Positions 7,766-17,720 of a stretch of DNA of 64,000 bases are shown here, one piece after another. The stretch comes from Blastococcus sp. TF02A-30 (GTDB lineage: Bacteria > Actinomycetota > Actinomycetes > Mycobacteriales > Geodermatophilaceae): assembly GCF_003319185.1 (NCBI RefSeq), contig NZ_QOHJ01000009.1:1-64000 (forward strand), in the 5' to 3' direction. Both the position numbers and the translations under genes were made by a program. The notes beneath the pieces are model-generated. The model was not told the DNA's origin. It made no database searches and saw only the letters and a list, made by a program, of their open reading frames with translations. Position 1 is the first letter of the stretch. Each line of letters opens with the position of its first letter.

Positions 7766-8206
7766 GTGCGGAGCTTCGAGGCCTCCACCCGCATCGACGC
7801 CGCCCCCGGCGCCGTGTGGGCCGCGCTGGTCGACGTCGGCGGCTGGCGCGACTGGGCGTCGGGTGTGGACCGGGTCGACGGCACCGTCGCGCTCGGCGAG
7901 CGGCTGACCATCTACGCGACGATGATCCGCAACCGTCCCTTCCCGGTCACCGTCACCGAGATCCGGCCGGCCGAGAGCATGCGCTGGCGCGGTGGGCTGC
8001 CGCTCGGGCTGGCCGTGATCGAGCGGGTCTACCGGCTGGACCCGCAGGACGACGGCGGCACGGTGCTGACCGTCCGGGAGGACCACACGGGCCCGCTCGC
8101 CCCGCTCTGGGACCGGACGACACCGGACCTCAACCCCTCGTTCCGGCAGTTCTGCGCCGGCATCAAGGCGCTCACCGAGGGGCGGCCGTCCCGCCGGCGC
8201 GGCTGA
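7766..8206 (+). CDS. SRPBCC-family protein (polyketide cyclase/START-like)
   Basis: This 146-residue protein has the SRPBCC pattern: an N-terminal strand FEASTRIDAAPGAVWAALVDVGGWRDW, the middle VTVTEIRPAESMRWRGG, and a long C-terminal helix. The family forms a hydrophobic pocket that binds lipids or aromatic ligands; the ligand here cannot be told. AGGAG precedes the GTG start. It ends 1 bp from the convergent photolyase gene. It may be cotranscribed with the DUF309 gene. Confidence 0.8.
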   Translation: MRSFEASTRIDAAPGAVWAALVDVGGWRDWASGVDRVDGTVALGERLTIYATMIRNRPFPVTVTEIRPAESMRWRGGLPLGLAVIERVYRLDPQDDGGTVLTVREDHTGPLAPLWDRTTPDLNPSFRQFCAGIKALTEGRPSRRRG

Positions 8207-8207
8207 C

Positions 8208-9572
8208 TCAGCGGCCGCGGACCCGCGCGTAGCGGTCGAGGGACACCTGGCGCTCGTGCGCGTGGTCCACGACCGGCTGCGGGTAGCCGGTGGGGATGCC
8301 GCCGGGCGCCGTCCACGGCTCGTGCACGTGCTCCGGGGCCAGGCCGCGCAGCTCCGGCACCCAGCGCTTCACGTAGGCCCCGTCGGGGTCGAACTTCCTG
8401 CCCTGCGTGACCGGGTTGAAGATCCGGTAGTAGGGGCTGGCGTCGGTGCCGGTGCCGGCGACCCACTGCCAGCCGTGGTTGTTGCTGGCCAGGTCACCGT
8501 CGACCAGGTGCCGCATGAAGTACCGGGCGCCCAGCGTCCACTCCTGGTGCAGGTCCTTGACCAGGAACGAGGCGACGATCATCCGCACCCGGTTGTGCAC
8601 GTACGCCTCGCCGAGCAGCTGCCGCATGCCGGCGTCGACGATCGGGAAGCCGGTGCGCCCGGTCTCCCAGGCGCGGACCAGCTCCTCGGCGTGCGGGCCG
8701 TCGTCGTAACCCATGGTCTGCAGCTCCGGCTTCAGGTACTCGCGGGCCGACTCCGGGCGGTGCCACAGCACGTCGGCGTAGAACTCCCGCCAGGCCAGCT
8801 CGTCGCCGTACCGGCGCACCGACTCGGACTGCTCGGCCGCGGCGAGGTCGGCCAGCAGGGTGCGCGGGTGGACGCAGCCGTACTTCAGGTAGGCCGACAT
8901 CCGGCTGGTGCCGTCCGCGCCCGGGGTGTTGCGCCCGTCGGCGTAGCCGAGCAGGCGTTCGTCGCGGAACCGCGCCCAGGCGCTGAGGGCGGCCCGCTCA
9001 CCGGCGGGCGGCAGGGCGACGCCGTCCAGGTCCGGGCCGGGCGGAGGCGCGTCCGAGGCGACGCCGGTGCGCCACCGGACCTCGGCGCGGGGTGCCGGGG
9101 CGCGCCAGCCGTGCTCGCGCCAGGCCCGCGCGAAGGGGGAGAACACCTGGAACGGCGTCCCGTCCCGCTTGGTGACCCGTCCGGGCGTCACCGCGTACGG
9201 CGAGCCGGTGCGCACCAGCGGGACGTCGCCGAGGGCGCTCTCGACGGCGTCGTCGCGGCGGCGGCCGTACGGGCCGGCGTCGGAGCTGACGTGCACCGAC
9301 GTCGCGCCGGTCTCGCGGGCCAGCTGCGGGAGCACCCGCGCCGGGTCCCCGGACCGCAGCACGAGCGCGCCGTCGAGGTCCGCGTCGAGCGCGGCGAGGC
9401 AGTCGAGCAGGAAGCGCCGCCGTGGCTCGCCGGACGGTCGCCACAGCCGGTCGTCGAGCACGAAGACCGGGACGACGTCGCCGTCCGGTCCCGCTGCGTC
9501 GCGGGCGGCGAGCAGGGCCGGGTGGTCGCCCAGCCGCAGGTCCCGGCGGAACCAGAGCAGCGCGGTGGGCAC
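8208..9572 (-). CDS. phrB: Deoxyribodipyrimidine photo-lyase
   Basis: This 454-residue class I photolyase repairs cyclobutane pyrimidine dimers using blue light. The N-terminal Rossmann domain starts TALLWFRRDLRLGDHPAL, where the antenna cofactor sits. The C-terminal FAD domain has RRYGDELAWREFYADVLW, TGFPIVDAGMRQL, VHNRVRMIVASFLVKDL and the SNNHGWQWVAGTGTDASPYYRIFNP motif that holds flavin and the electron-transfer tryptophans. The start is GTG at 9572; further upstream the frame would run through the repeat element, so longer starts are rejected. It diverges from an Fpg-type glycosylase, forming a repair gene pair split by repeat cluster B. Confidence 0.95.
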   Translation of the reverse strand: MPTALLWFRRDLRLGDHPALLAARDAAGPDGDVVPVFVLDDRLWRPSGEPRRRFLLDCLAALDADLDGALVLRSGDPARVLPQLARETGATSVHVSSDAGPYGRRRDDAVESALGDVPLVRTGSPYAVTPGRVTKRDGTPFQVFSPFARAWREHGWRAPAPRAEVRWRTGVASDAPPPGPDLDGVALPPAGERAALSAWARFRDERLLGYADGRNTPGADGTSRMSAYLKYGCVHPRTLLADLAAAEQSESVRRYGDELAWREFYADVLWHRPESAREYLKPELQTMGYDDGPHAEELVRAWETGRTGFPIVDAGMRQLLGEAYVHNRVRMIVASFLVKDLHQEWTLGARYFMRHLVDGDLASNNHGWQWVAGTGTDASPYYRIFNPVTQGRKFDPDGAYVKRWVPELRGLAPEHVHEPWTAPGGIPTGYPQPVVDHAHERQVSLDRYARVRGR

Positions 9573-9609
9573 CGACCGACCGTAAGCACCTCGTGGTGGG
9601 TCTGCCTGT

Positions 9610-9660
9610 CCAGCTTTCGGTACCGAAAGCTGGAGTCGCGCAGCTCTCGGTACCGAAAGC
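9610..9660 (+). repeat. Composite palindromic element, cluster B
   Basis: Unit 1 (9613-9630) is the perfect palindrome, extended to CCAG/CTGG at 9610-9633. Unit 2 (9643-9660) reads GCTCTCGGTACCGAAAGC with one change. Centres are 30 bp apart. The spacer CTGGAGTCGCGCAG matches that of cluster C minus three bases. Unlike the other clusters it lies between divergent starts (photolyase and Fpg), so it cannot be a terminator of either. Confidence 0.9.
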
Positions 9661-9708
9661 ACTCGATCGGGGACGACGCCGACCGGCGCGGGCGTGGATC
9701 ATGGGCGG

Positions 9709-10563
9709 GTGCCCGAGTTGCCCGAGGTGGAGGCCCTGGCCGCGTTCCTGCGCGCGAACGCCGTCGGTCACGTGCTGGCGCGGGCCGACCTGGCCGCGGT
9801 CCAGGCGATCAAGACCTTCGACCCGCCGCTGAGCGCGCTGGGCGGCCTGGAGATCACCGGCGCCGGCCGGCACGGGAAGTTCCTCGACCTCGACGTCTCC
9901 GGCCTGCACCTCGTCGTCCACCTGGCGCGGGCCGGCTGGCTGCACTGGCGGGAGAACCTGCCGACCGCCCCGCCCAAGCCGGGCAAGGGGCCGCTCGCGC
10001 TGCGCGTGCACCTCGACGACGGCAACGGCTTCGACCTCACCGAGCAGGGCACCCGCAAGGGCCTGGCGGTCTACGTCGTCCGCTCGCCGTCCGAGGTGCC
10101 CGGCATCGCCCGGCTGGGCCCCGACGCGCTCGAGGTGGACCGCGAGACCTTCGCCCGGCTGATGGCCGGGCGCTCGGGCCAGCTCAAGGGCGCGCTCACC
10201 GACCAGACGCTGATCTCGGGGATCGGCAACGCCTACTCCGACGAGATCCTGCACGCCGCGCGGCTGTCGCCGTTCAAGATGGCCGACAAGCTCAACGACG
10301 ACGAACTGGTCCGTCTCCACGACGCGGTGCGCGCCACCCTCACCGACGCCCTGCAGCGCCAGGTGGGGCAGCGCGCGGCCACCATGAAGGGCGAGAAGCG
10401 CTCCGGCCTGCAGGTGCACGCGCGCACCGGGCTGCCCTGCCCGGTGTGCGGTGACACGGTGCGCGAGGTCAGCTTCGCCGACACCTCGCTGCAGTACTGC
10501 CCGACCTGCCAGACCGGCGGCAAGCCGCTGGCCGACCGCCGGATGAGCAAGCTGCTCCGCTGA
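9709..10563 (+). CDS. Fpg/Nei-family DNA glycosylase-AP lyase
   Basis: This 284-residue base-excision repair enzyme removes oxidised bases and cuts the abasic site. The start is GTG at 9709, because the mature N terminus must be PELPEVE, with Pro2 as nucleophile and Glu3; a GTG 15 nt upstream would bury it. K57 in GRHGKFLDL matches the catalytic lysine of the family. The helix-two-turn-helix is GALTDQTLISGIGNAYSDEILH, and a C-terminal zinc finger has CPVCG and CPTC pairs. It belongs to the actinobacterial Fpg-like branch, so 8-oxoguanine specificity is likely but not proven. It diverges from the photolyase gene. Confidence 0.92.
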   Translation: MPELPEVEALAAFLRANAVGHVLARADLAAVQAIKTFDPPLSALGGLEITGAGRHGKFLDLDVSGLHLVVHLARAGWLHWRENLPTAPPKPGKGPLALRVHLDDGNGFDLTEQGTRKGLAVYVVRSPSEVPGIARLGPDALEVDRETFARLMAGRSGQLKGALTDQTLISGIGNAYSDEILHAARLSPFKMADKLNDDELVRLHDAVRATLTDALQRQVGQRAATMKGEKRSGLQVHARTGLPCPVCGDTVREVSFADTSLQYCPTCQTGGKPLADRRMSKLLR

Positions 10564-10572
10564 CCGGGGCCG

Positions 10573-12129
10573 CTAGGCGAGGATCGCCTTGGTCACCGCG
10601 GACTGCTCGGTGAGCACCCCGCCGATCACGGTCTGCGTCTCGTTGATCTGCTCGACGGCGGAGCTGATCGCCGCCAGGGCGGCCACCACGCGGTCGACCT
10701 GCTCCTGGATCGCCGACACCTTGGCGTCGACGTCGGTGGTCGCGCGGGCGGTCTCGGCGGCGAGCTCCTTGACCTCGTTGGCGACGACGGCGAAGCCGCG
10801 CCCGGCCTCCCCGGCCCGTGCCGCCTCGATCGTGGCGTTGAGGGCCAGCAGGTTGGTCTGGTCGGCGATGCCGCGGATGGTCTTGACCACCTTGCCGATG
10901 TCGGCGCTGGAATCGCCCAGCCCGGCGACCTGGTCGTTGGCCTCCGCGGTGAGCCGCTTGCCCTCGCCGGCGACGGTGGTCGCGGACAGCACGTTGCGCT
11001 CCACCTCGGTGATGGACTCCAGCAGCTCCCGGCCGGCCCGCTCCAGCTTCTGGGCGGCGGCGAACCGCTCCATGCCCTGGCCGAGCAGGAAGGCGGTGTT
11101 GCGCAGCGCGTCCTCCCGGCCGGGGGAGAGCTCGAGGGTCTCGGTGGCGAAGAAGTCCATCGTCCCGACCACCTCGCCGCCGACGACGATCGGCAGGCAG
11201 ACGCCGGACTTCACGCCGGCGCGCTGGGCGGCGGGGGCGCGGACGCAGTCGGTCACCTGGGCCAGGTCCTCGACGAACACCAGGTCACGGGCCCGCCACG
11301 CGCGGCCGGCCAGCCCGACGCCCTCCTGGAAGGAGGCCTTCATCGTGACGTCGCGGAACTCCTGGCCGGCGTTGCCCGACTCGAGCACGAAGTGCAGGGC
11401 GCGGTCCTCGTCGCGCACCCGCCAGTAGGAGCCGTAGGCCCAGCCGAAGCCCTCCCGGATGGTGTCCAGGCAGCCGGCCATCGCCGCGTCGGGGGTGTCC
11501 GCGGCCGAGACGGCGCGCAGCACCCGGTTGACGGCCTCCATGTCCTGGGCAGCCTCGGCCTGCCGCTCGGCGCCGAGGATGCGCTCGATGGTCTGCGAGA
11601 CGAGCCGGCCCACCGCCCGCAGCGTGTCCAGCCGCTCCGCCGACGGGTGCAGGGTCTCCGTGGCGAAGAAGTCCATGGTGCCGGTGACCTGACCGTCTTC
11701 GAGCAGCGGGAAGCAGAGGCCGCTGCGGACCCCGACCCGCCGGGCGGCGGGAGCCCGCACGCAGTCGGTCACCTGCGCGAGGTCCTCGACGAACACCAGG
11801 TCGCGGGCCCGCCACGCGCGGCCGGCCAGGCCGACGCCCTCGCGGAAGGAGGCCGCCAGGGTGACCCGGCGGAACTCCTCGCCGGCGTCACCCGATTCCT
11901 GGACGAAGTGCAGGGCGCGGTCGGACGGGTCCACGCGCCAGTAGGAGGCGTAGGCCCAGCCGAAGCGCTCGCGCACCAGGTCGAGGGCGCTCGCGATCGC
12001 CTCCTTCGACGTCCGGGCGCGCGAGAGCGCCTCGACGACGGCGGTCACCGCCGCCACGTTGGCGCGCGCCTCGGCGACGGCGTCGACACCGGCTCCGGTC
12101 GGCGGCTGTCGGCGTCCGAACATGCTCAT
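10573..12129 (-). CDS. Soluble double-GAF methyl-accepting chemotaxis-type protein
   Basis: This 518-residue cytoplasmic sensor has no membrane segment. Two GAF domains (about 30-190 and 200-360) are near copies: both contain [20 protein letters not shown] and [12 protein letters not shown], a clear tandem duplication. A compact MCP signalling domain follows, with the hairpin tip [40 protein letters not shown] that would contact CheA/CheW. The protein ends soon after this, so the second methylation helix is short. No che gene is in the window. GAGGAGAG precedes the ATG at 12129; the leader is about 120 nt if TAGAGT at 12258-12263 is the -10 element. The ligand is unknown. Confidence 0.88.
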   Translation of the reverse strand: MSMFGRRQPPTGAGVDAVAEARANVAAVTAVVEALSRARTSKEAIASALDLVRERFGWAYASYWRVDPSDRALHFVQESGDAGEEFRRVTLAASFREGVGLAGRAWRARDLVFVEDLAQVTDCVRAPAARRVGVRSGLCFPLLEDGQVTGTMDFFATETLHPSAERLDTLRAVGRLVSQTIERILGAERQAEAAQDMEAVNRVLRAVSAADTPDAAMAGCLDTIREGFGWAYGSYWRVRDEDRALHFVLESGNAGQEFRDVTMKASFQEGVGLAGRAWRARDLVFVEDLAQVTDCVRAPAAQRAGVKSGVCLPIVVGGEVVGTMDFFATETLELSPGREDALRNTAFLLGQGMERFAAAQKLERAGRELLESITEVERNVLSATTVAGEGKRLTAEANDQVAGLGDSSADIGKVVKTIRGIADQTNLLALNATIEAARAGEAGRGFAVVANEVKELAAETARATTDVDAKVSAIQEQVDRVVAALAAISSAVEQINETQTVIGGVLTEQSAVTKAILA

Positions 12130-12268
12130 CTGCTCTCCTCGTTCGCGGTCTGCAAGGTCTCCATCGGCTCGCTGACCTGCGCAGAAGAGCGAGAATGGCG
12201 TGACTACACCCGATCTGGTTGCGCGCCACGCAGTACGACCGGGCGAATCAACTTCAAACTCTAAGATT

Positions 12269-12284
12269 CGTGATCTGCGTCACG
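12269..12284. promoter_or_regulatory. Candidate Crp/GlxR-type box upstream of the chemoreceptor gene
   Basis: CGTGATCTGCGTCACG has perfect CGTGA/TCACG arms with a 6-bp spacer, as in the TGTGA-N6-TCACA consensus. It lies in the AT-richest part of the gap, beside the TAGAGT hexamer (12258-12263, minus strand), about 140 bp upstream of the receptor start. Binding has not been shown. Confidence 0.5.
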
Positions 12285-12288
12285 TGGA

Positions 12289-13500
12289 TCACCGCGAGCG
12301 CAGGGACAGCAGCCGCGTCACCGCGCGCGCCACCGTGGACGCGCCCAGCCCGGCGGACGACGTCGGCTGCGGGGCATCGGCAGCCGAGCCGACCGCCGTC
12401 CACCAGTCGCGCAGCGGCGGCGGGGCGAGCGCGTCGACCCGCTCCCCCGGCTGCGGGACGACGACGTCGACCCCGCGCTGCCCGGCGGCCGCCAGGAGCC
12501 GCTCGACCGGCTCCGCCCAGCGGTGGAAGGCCAGGTTGAACGTGGCCCAGTGGATGGGCAGCAGCAGCCGGCCGCCGAGGTCGCCGTGGGCGCGCACCGC
12601 CTCCTCGGGGTCCATGTGGATGGCGTGCCAGGCGTCGTTGTAGGCGCCGATCGGCAGCAGCGTCAGGTCGAACCCGCCCAGCCGGGCGCCGATGCCGGCG
12701 AACGCGGGGTGATAGCCGGTGTCGCCGCCGAAGAACACCCGGTGTCTCGGGCCGGCGACCGCCCACGACGCCCACAGCGTGGTGTCCCGGTAGAAGTAGC
12801 GCCCCGAGAAGTGCCGCGCCTCGGTGCAGGTGAGCGTCAGGCCGCCGACGCGGTGCTCGCCGTCCCAGTCCAGCTCGACGATCCGCTCCTCGGGCACGCC
12901 CCACTTGCGCAGGTGCTCACCGATCCCGATCGGCACGACGAAGGGCGCCGCCTGCGCCGTCAACAGCAGCTCGACGGTGGGCAGGTCGAGGTGGTCGTAG
13001 TGGTCGTGCGAGATGAGGACGGCGTCGACCGGAGGCAGGTCCTCGAGCGGCATCGGCGGCTCGTGCAGCCGCGTCGGGCCGAACACAGGGGACGGGGAGA
13101 CGCGGTGGCCCCAGACCGGGTCGACCAGCACCCGGTGCCCGTCGACCTCCAGCAGCGCGCTGGCGTGCCCGAACCAGGTGACGGCGAGGTCGCCGGCCTC
13201 GGCCGGGATCTCGGAGGCCGCCAGCGGGATCGGGCCGCCCGGGAGGCCGACGTGCCGCTCCTCGTGCCACTGGCGCAGCAGCCCGTCGCGGGTGTTGGCC
13301 GGGGCGATCGCGGGCGTGGGGAGCGTGTTGTGGAACTTGCCGTCGGCGAAGCGGGACGAACCGGTCACCACGGGGCGGAGCCGCCGGCGGTGGGCGCCGA
13401 GCGCCCTGGGCAGCCCCCAGGCGGCGGCGGTCACCCAGCCGACCGGTCCGGAGAGGATGGCGGCGGTGACGGCGGCACGGCGGAGGACGCGGGACGGCAC
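12289..13500 (-). CDS. MBL-fold metal-dependent hydrolase (NAPE-PLD/UlaG-like)
   Basis: This 403-residue metallo-beta-lactamase-fold protein has ISHDHYDHLD (the HxHxDH zinc motif), VTWFGHAS and FGGDTGYHPAF, followed by PIHWATFNLAFHRW. This pattern is typical of the NAPE-PLD/UlaG group, which hydrolyses phosphodiester or lactone bonds. The N terminus has a hydrophobic stretch (VTAAILSGPVGWVTAAAWG), so it may be membrane-attached. The GTG start at 13500 and its GGAG sit inside a 15-bp hairpin (13492-13533), which may limit translation. The substrate cannot be predicted. Confidence 0.85.
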   Translation of the reverse strand: MPSRVLRRAAVTAAILSGPVGWVTAAAWGLPRALGAHRRRLRPVVTGSSRFADGKFHNTLPTPAIAPANTRDGLLRQWHEERHVGLPGGPIPLAASEIPAEAGDLAVTWFGHASALLEVDGHRVLVDPVWGHRVSPSPVFGPTRLHEPPMPLEDLPPVDAVLISHDHYDHLDLPTVELLLTAQAAPFVVPIGIGEHLRKWGVPEERIVELDWDGEHRVGGLTLTCTEARHFSGRYFYRDTTLWASWAVAGPRHRVFFGGDTGYHPAFAGIGARLGGFDLTLLPIGAYNDAWHAIHMDPEEAVRAHGDLGGRLLLPIHWATFNLAFHRWAEPVERLLAAAGQRGVDVVVPQPGERVDALAPPPLRDWWTAVGSAADAPQPTSSAGLGASTVARAVTRLLSLRSR

Positions 13501-13533
13501 GGCTCCAGCATCCCAGCCGGAGCCGTGCCGTCC
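13492..13533 (-). promoter_or_regulatory. Hairpin covering the ribosome-binding site and start of the MBL-fold gene
   Basis: The 15-bp perfect arms at 13492-13506 and 13519-13533 are separated by 12 nt. On the minus strand the 3' arm contains GGAG and the GTG start codon at 13500. The hairpin also lies 34 bp past the ABC permease stop, so it may serve as that operon's terminator, as a translational block, or as both. Confidence 0.7.
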
Positions 13534-13566
13534 GAGGTTTCCCGTGGAACGTCACACCGCGGTGGG

Positions 13567-16035
13567 TCAGGCGGCCGCGATCGCGGCCACCGGGGCGGTG
13601 CGGGCGGCCCGGCGGGCCGGGAGCACCGAGGCGAGCAGCCCGGCCAGGGTGGCGACGACGACGATCGCGGCGACCTGCAGCCACGGGACGTCGAGCACGA
13701 TGTCGCCCACCTCGCCGAGGACCGAGGCCGCGCCGGCCAGGCCGTAGGCGCCACCCACGACGACGCCGAGCACCGAGGCCACGCCGGCCACCAGCACCGC
13801 CTCCCAGGCCAGCAGCCCCCGCAGCTGACCCCGCGTGAGGCCGAGAGCCCGGAGCAGGCCGTTCTCCTGCCGCCGTTCCACCACCGACAGCGCCAGGGTG
13901 TTGCCCACGCCGATCAGCGCGATGACCACCGCGACGGCGAGCAGCCCGGTGACGACGAGCAGCAGGATGTCGAGCACCTCGTTGATCTCGTCGCGCATCG
14001 TGACGATCCCGGTGACCCGGGCCGTCTCGTCGGCCTCCGCGACCACGTCGGTCACCCGGTCGACCGCCGCCACCTGGGCGTCGGGGTCGGCGTCGTCCAG
14101 CATCACCCACACCTCCGCCAGGCCGGGCTCCGGCGCCAGCGTCCGCAGGTCGGCCGCGTCGACCATCAGCGGCTGGTTCTCACCGGTCACCTGCGCCACC
14201 AGGTCCAGCGACCGGCCGTCGGCGGTCAACGGAAAGGGATCGCCGTCCCGCACGGAGTAGTACTCCGCGGCCCACTCGGGCACCACCACCTGGCCGGGGC
14301 CGGGCAGGAGCACCTTGTCGGTGGAGCGCATGGCCGCGCCCGCCGTGCCGGCGTCGACGCCGTGCACGTAGACCGGTTCACCGTCGGGACCGGTCACGTC
14401 GGCAGCGAGCACCGGTGCGGTGCGCACCACCTGGTCGACGTCGCCCAGTGTCGCGGGCAGCGACGCGGGCAGGTCGTCGGAGAAGCCCTGGACCACGACG
14501 TCGGTGGGGAACTCCGCGTCGAGCCCCGCGGTCGCCGTCGCCCGGGTGGACGCGGCACCGACGACGAACGCGCTGGTCAGGGTCACCCCGATGAGCAGCG
14601 CGGTGGCCGTGGCTGCCGTGCGCCGCGGGTTGCGGGTCGCGTTGCCTGCCGCCAGCCGGGCCGGGACGCCGCCGATCCGCGCGACCAGCCCGCCGGCGGC
14701 CGCGACCACCGGGGGGACGGCACGCTGGGCGAGCAGCACGATGCCGAGGAAGCTCAGCACCCCGCCGGGCAGCCCCACGTAGACCGACTGCACGACCACG
14801 CCGAGGACCAGGAGCGCGGTGCCCGGCACGGCCATCAGCAGACCCAGGACCAGCCGCAGCAGCCCCGGACGCGAGCGCAGCGGGGCCGGGTCGACCGGGC
14901 GCAGCGCCGCCAGCGGGGCGACGCGGGTGGCCGCCCGCGCCGGGGCCAGCGCGGCGAGCACGGTGACCAGCGTGCCGACGAGCAGCCCGGCCAGCACCGT
15001 GTAGGCCGGCACGGTGAGACCGGCCAGCGGGATCGCGGAGTCGCTGCCCACCAGCGTCGAGATGAGCCCGGCCAGCCCGATGCCGGCGGCGACGCCCACG
15101 GCCGAGGACACGAACCCGGTGGCCAGCGCCTCGCCGAGCACGCTGCGCCGCACCTGCTTCGCGGTCGCGCCGACGCAGCGCAGCAGGGCCAGCTCACGGG
15201 TGCGCTGGGCGAGCAGCACGGCGAAGGTGTTGGCGATGACCAGCCCCGCCACCACAACGGCGACGGTCCCGAACACCAGCAGCACGCTGGTCAGGGCGGT
15301 GGAGTCGCCCGTGAGCATCGCGGCCTCGTGCTCGGCCTGCTCGACGCCGCTGCGCACGACGACGTCCGGACCCGTCACCGCGGCGGCGACGTCGGCCAGC
15401 ACCTGGGCGTCGGAGCTGCCCGGTGCGGCGGCGATCCGCAGCTCGTAGAGGTCGGTGGCACCCCAGTCGCGGACCTGCTGCTCGGTGACGAACGCCCGGC
15501 CGTAGAGCCCGGCCTCGGGGTCGCCCTCCAGCCGGACGATGCCGGTGACGGTGGCCTGCGCCTCCGTCACCTCGCCCTCGGCGTCGTAGGTGGAGATGGT
15601 GAGGACGTCGCCGACCTCGGCGCGGGCGCGCTCGCTGACGGCCAGCTCGCCGGTGCGCTCGGGCAGCCGGCCGTCCGAGAGCTGCTGCCAGCGCAGCTCC
15701 GGGGCGTCGGCGACGGTCTCGACGGCGAGGTACTGCGACCCCGTGCGGCCGGGGACGTCGGCCTGCACCGACGTCTCCCAGGCGGCGGCGACGGCGCCGA
15801 CGGAGGGGAGCGACTCGACGGCGTCGACGTCGCCGGTCAGCGGTTCCCCGGACGAGGAGACGACGGCGGCGGTGTCGACGTACCGCGCGCCGACGGCGTT
15901 CAGGACGGTGCTGCGGGAGGTCTCGTTGAGCACGAGCGTGGCCACCACGAAGCCGACCGCGATGACCACGGCCAGGGTGGAGGCGATCAGCCGCGCGGCG
16001 TGCGTGCGCAGCTGGGCGAGCAGGACGGTGCGCAT
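13567..16035 (-). CDS. ABC transporter permease, FtsX/MacB type
   Basis: This 822-residue membrane protein has two FtsX-type permease units. The N-terminal span follows MRTVLLAQLRTHAARLIASTLA, a large extracytoplasmic MacB-like domain covers about 40-250, and core spans near 260-380 include LLAQRTRELALLRCVGATAKQVRRSVL. A second extracytoplasmic domain follows, and the final four-span block includes SVVERRQENGLLRALGLTRGQLR. The duplicated coupling motifs are typical of actinobacterial exporters or mechanotransmitters. It starts 6 bp after the ATPase gene and is the last gene of a kinase-regulator-ABC array, suggesting export or sensing of an antimicrobial peptide or envelope compound. Confidence 0.92.
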   Translation of the reverse strand: MRTVLLAQLRTHAARLIASTLAVVIAVGFVVATLVLNETSRSTVLNAVGARYVDTAAVVSSSGEPLTGDVDAVESLPSVGAVAAAWETSVQADVPGRTGSQYLAVETVADAPELRWQQLSDGRLPERTGELAVSERARAEVGDVLTISTYDAEGEVTEAQATVTGIVRLEGDPEAGLYGRAFVTEQQVRDWGATDLYELRIAAAPGSSDAQVLADVAAAVTGPDVVVRSGVEQAEHEAAMLTGDSTALTSVLLVFGTVAVVVAGLVIANTFAVLLAQRTRELALLRCVGATAKQVRRSVLGEALATGFVSSAVGVAAGIGLAGLISTLVGSDSAIPLAGLTVPAYTVLAGLLVGTLVTVLAALAPARAATRVAPLAALRPVDPAPLRSRPGLLRLVLGLLMAVPGTALLVLGVVVQSVYVGLPGGVLSFLGIVLLAQRAVPPVVAAAGGLVARIGGVPARLAAGNATRNPRRTAATATALLIGVTLTSAFVVGAASTRATATAGLDAEFPTDVVVQGFSDDLPASLPATLGDVDQVVRTAPVLAADVTGPDGEPVYVHGVDAGTAGAAMRSTDKVLLPGPGQVVVPEWAAEYYSVRDGDPFPLTADGRSLDLVAQVTGENQPLMVDAADLRTLAPEPGLAEVWVMLDDADPDAQVAAVDRVTDVVAEADETARVTGIVTMRDEINEVLDILLLVVTGLLAVAVVIALIGVGNTLALSVVERRQENGLLRALGLTRGQLRGLLAWEAVLVAGVASVLGVVVGGAYGLAGAASVLGEVGDIVLDVPWLQVAAIVVVATLAGLLASVLPARRAARTAPVAAIAAA

Positions 16036-16041
16036 CTCGGC

Positions 16042-16815
<774 letters not shown>

Positions 16816-16959
16816 TTCGGACCTCCGGTGCAGGGATTCGGCAACGGTGATCACGCTCCCGCCCGGGGCCGTCCTCCCGCGTCGGAGCGGCGGGCGATCT
16901 TGCAGCGGCCGCCCCTGCCCCCGCGGTCTGACCCCGTCGTCCTCCCGCGGTCGTACGCG

Positions 16960-17020
16960 CCTCCAGCTTTCGGTACCGAAAGCTGGAGGTCTCGCGCAGC
17001 TTTCGGTACCGAAAGCTGGG
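16960..17020 (+). repeat. Composite palindromic element, cluster C (least decayed)
   Basis: Two perfect 18-bp units lie at 16966-16983 and 16999-17016, with centres 33 bp apart. The first extends to a 30-bp perfect palindrome (16960-16989). The spacer between units is GCTGGAGGTCTCGCGCAGC. The element ends 2 bp before the response-regulator stop codon, in a tandem (not convergent) gap on the minus strand. Confidence 0.92.
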
Positions 17021-17021
17021 A

Positions 17022-17720
17022 TCAGGCGTCGCGGAGGAGGTCGGCGGGCTGGACCAGGCCGGTGCGGTAGGCGAGGACGACGGCCTGCACGCGGTCGCGC
17101 GAGCCGGTCTTGGCCAGCACCCGGCCGACGTGCGTCTTGACCGTCGCCTCGCTGACCACGAAGTGCTGCGCGATCTCGGTGTTCGACGCCCCGAGCGCCA
17201 TCTGCACCAGCACCTCCCGCTCGCGCGGGGTGAGCTCGCCCAGGGCGGCGTCGTCGCCACCGCCGGCGGACGCAGGTGCCGCACCGCGGAGCATCGGCGC
17301 GACGTGCTGCAGCAGCCGCCGGGTCGACGACGCAGCGATGACCGAGTCGCCGGCGTGCACGGTGCGCACCGCGGACAGCATCTCCTCGGGCGGGGCGTCC
17401 TTGAGCAGGAAGCCGCTGGCCCCGGCGCCGATGGCCGCGACCACGTACTCGTCCAGGTCGAACGTGGTGAGGACGACGACCCGCGGCGGCTGCGGCAGCG
17501 CGGAGACCTGGCGGGTGGCCTCGATGCCGTCGGTGCCGGGCATGCGGATGTCCATGAGGACGACGTCGGCCGCGGTGGACCGCAGCAGCGCGACGGCCGA
17601 CGCGCCGTCGCCCGCCTCGCCCACCACCGTCAGGTCCGGCTGGGAGTCGATGACCATGCGGAACCCGGCGCGGACCATCTGCTGGTCGTCCACCAGGACG
17701 ACCCGGATCGGTGCGCTCAT
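17022..17720 (-). CDS. NarL/LuxR-family response regulator
   Basis: This 232-residue DNA-binding regulator has a receiver domain at 1-125, with the acidic pocket VDDQ, phospho-acceptor aspartate in VVLMDIRMPG and conserved lysine in LLKD. The C-terminal LuxR helix-turn-helix is LTPREREVLVQMALGASNTEIAQHFVVSEATVKTHVGRV. Its ATG overlaps the kinase stop (ATGA), so it is the cognate regulator of the DesK-type kinase. The downstream ABC exporter is its likely target. The inverted repeat at 18956-18982, with TACC/GGTA cores, is a candidate binding site. Confidence 0.93.
   Translation of the reverse strand: MSAPIRVVLVDDQQMVRAGFRMVIDSQPDLTVVGEAGDGASAVALLRSTAADVVLMDIRMPGTDGIEATRQVSALPQPPRVVVLTTFDLDEYVVAAIGAGASGFLLKDAPPEEMLSAVRTVHAGDSVIAASSTRRLLQHVAPMLRGAAPASAGGGDDAALGELTPREREVLVQMALGASNTEIAQHFVVSEATVKTHVGRVLAKTGSRDRVQAVVLAYRTGLVQPADLLRDA

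Noticed and set aside
9573..9662. Longer photolyase start at 9662
   Set aside because: It would translate the repeat element; the family N terminus begins at GTG 9572.
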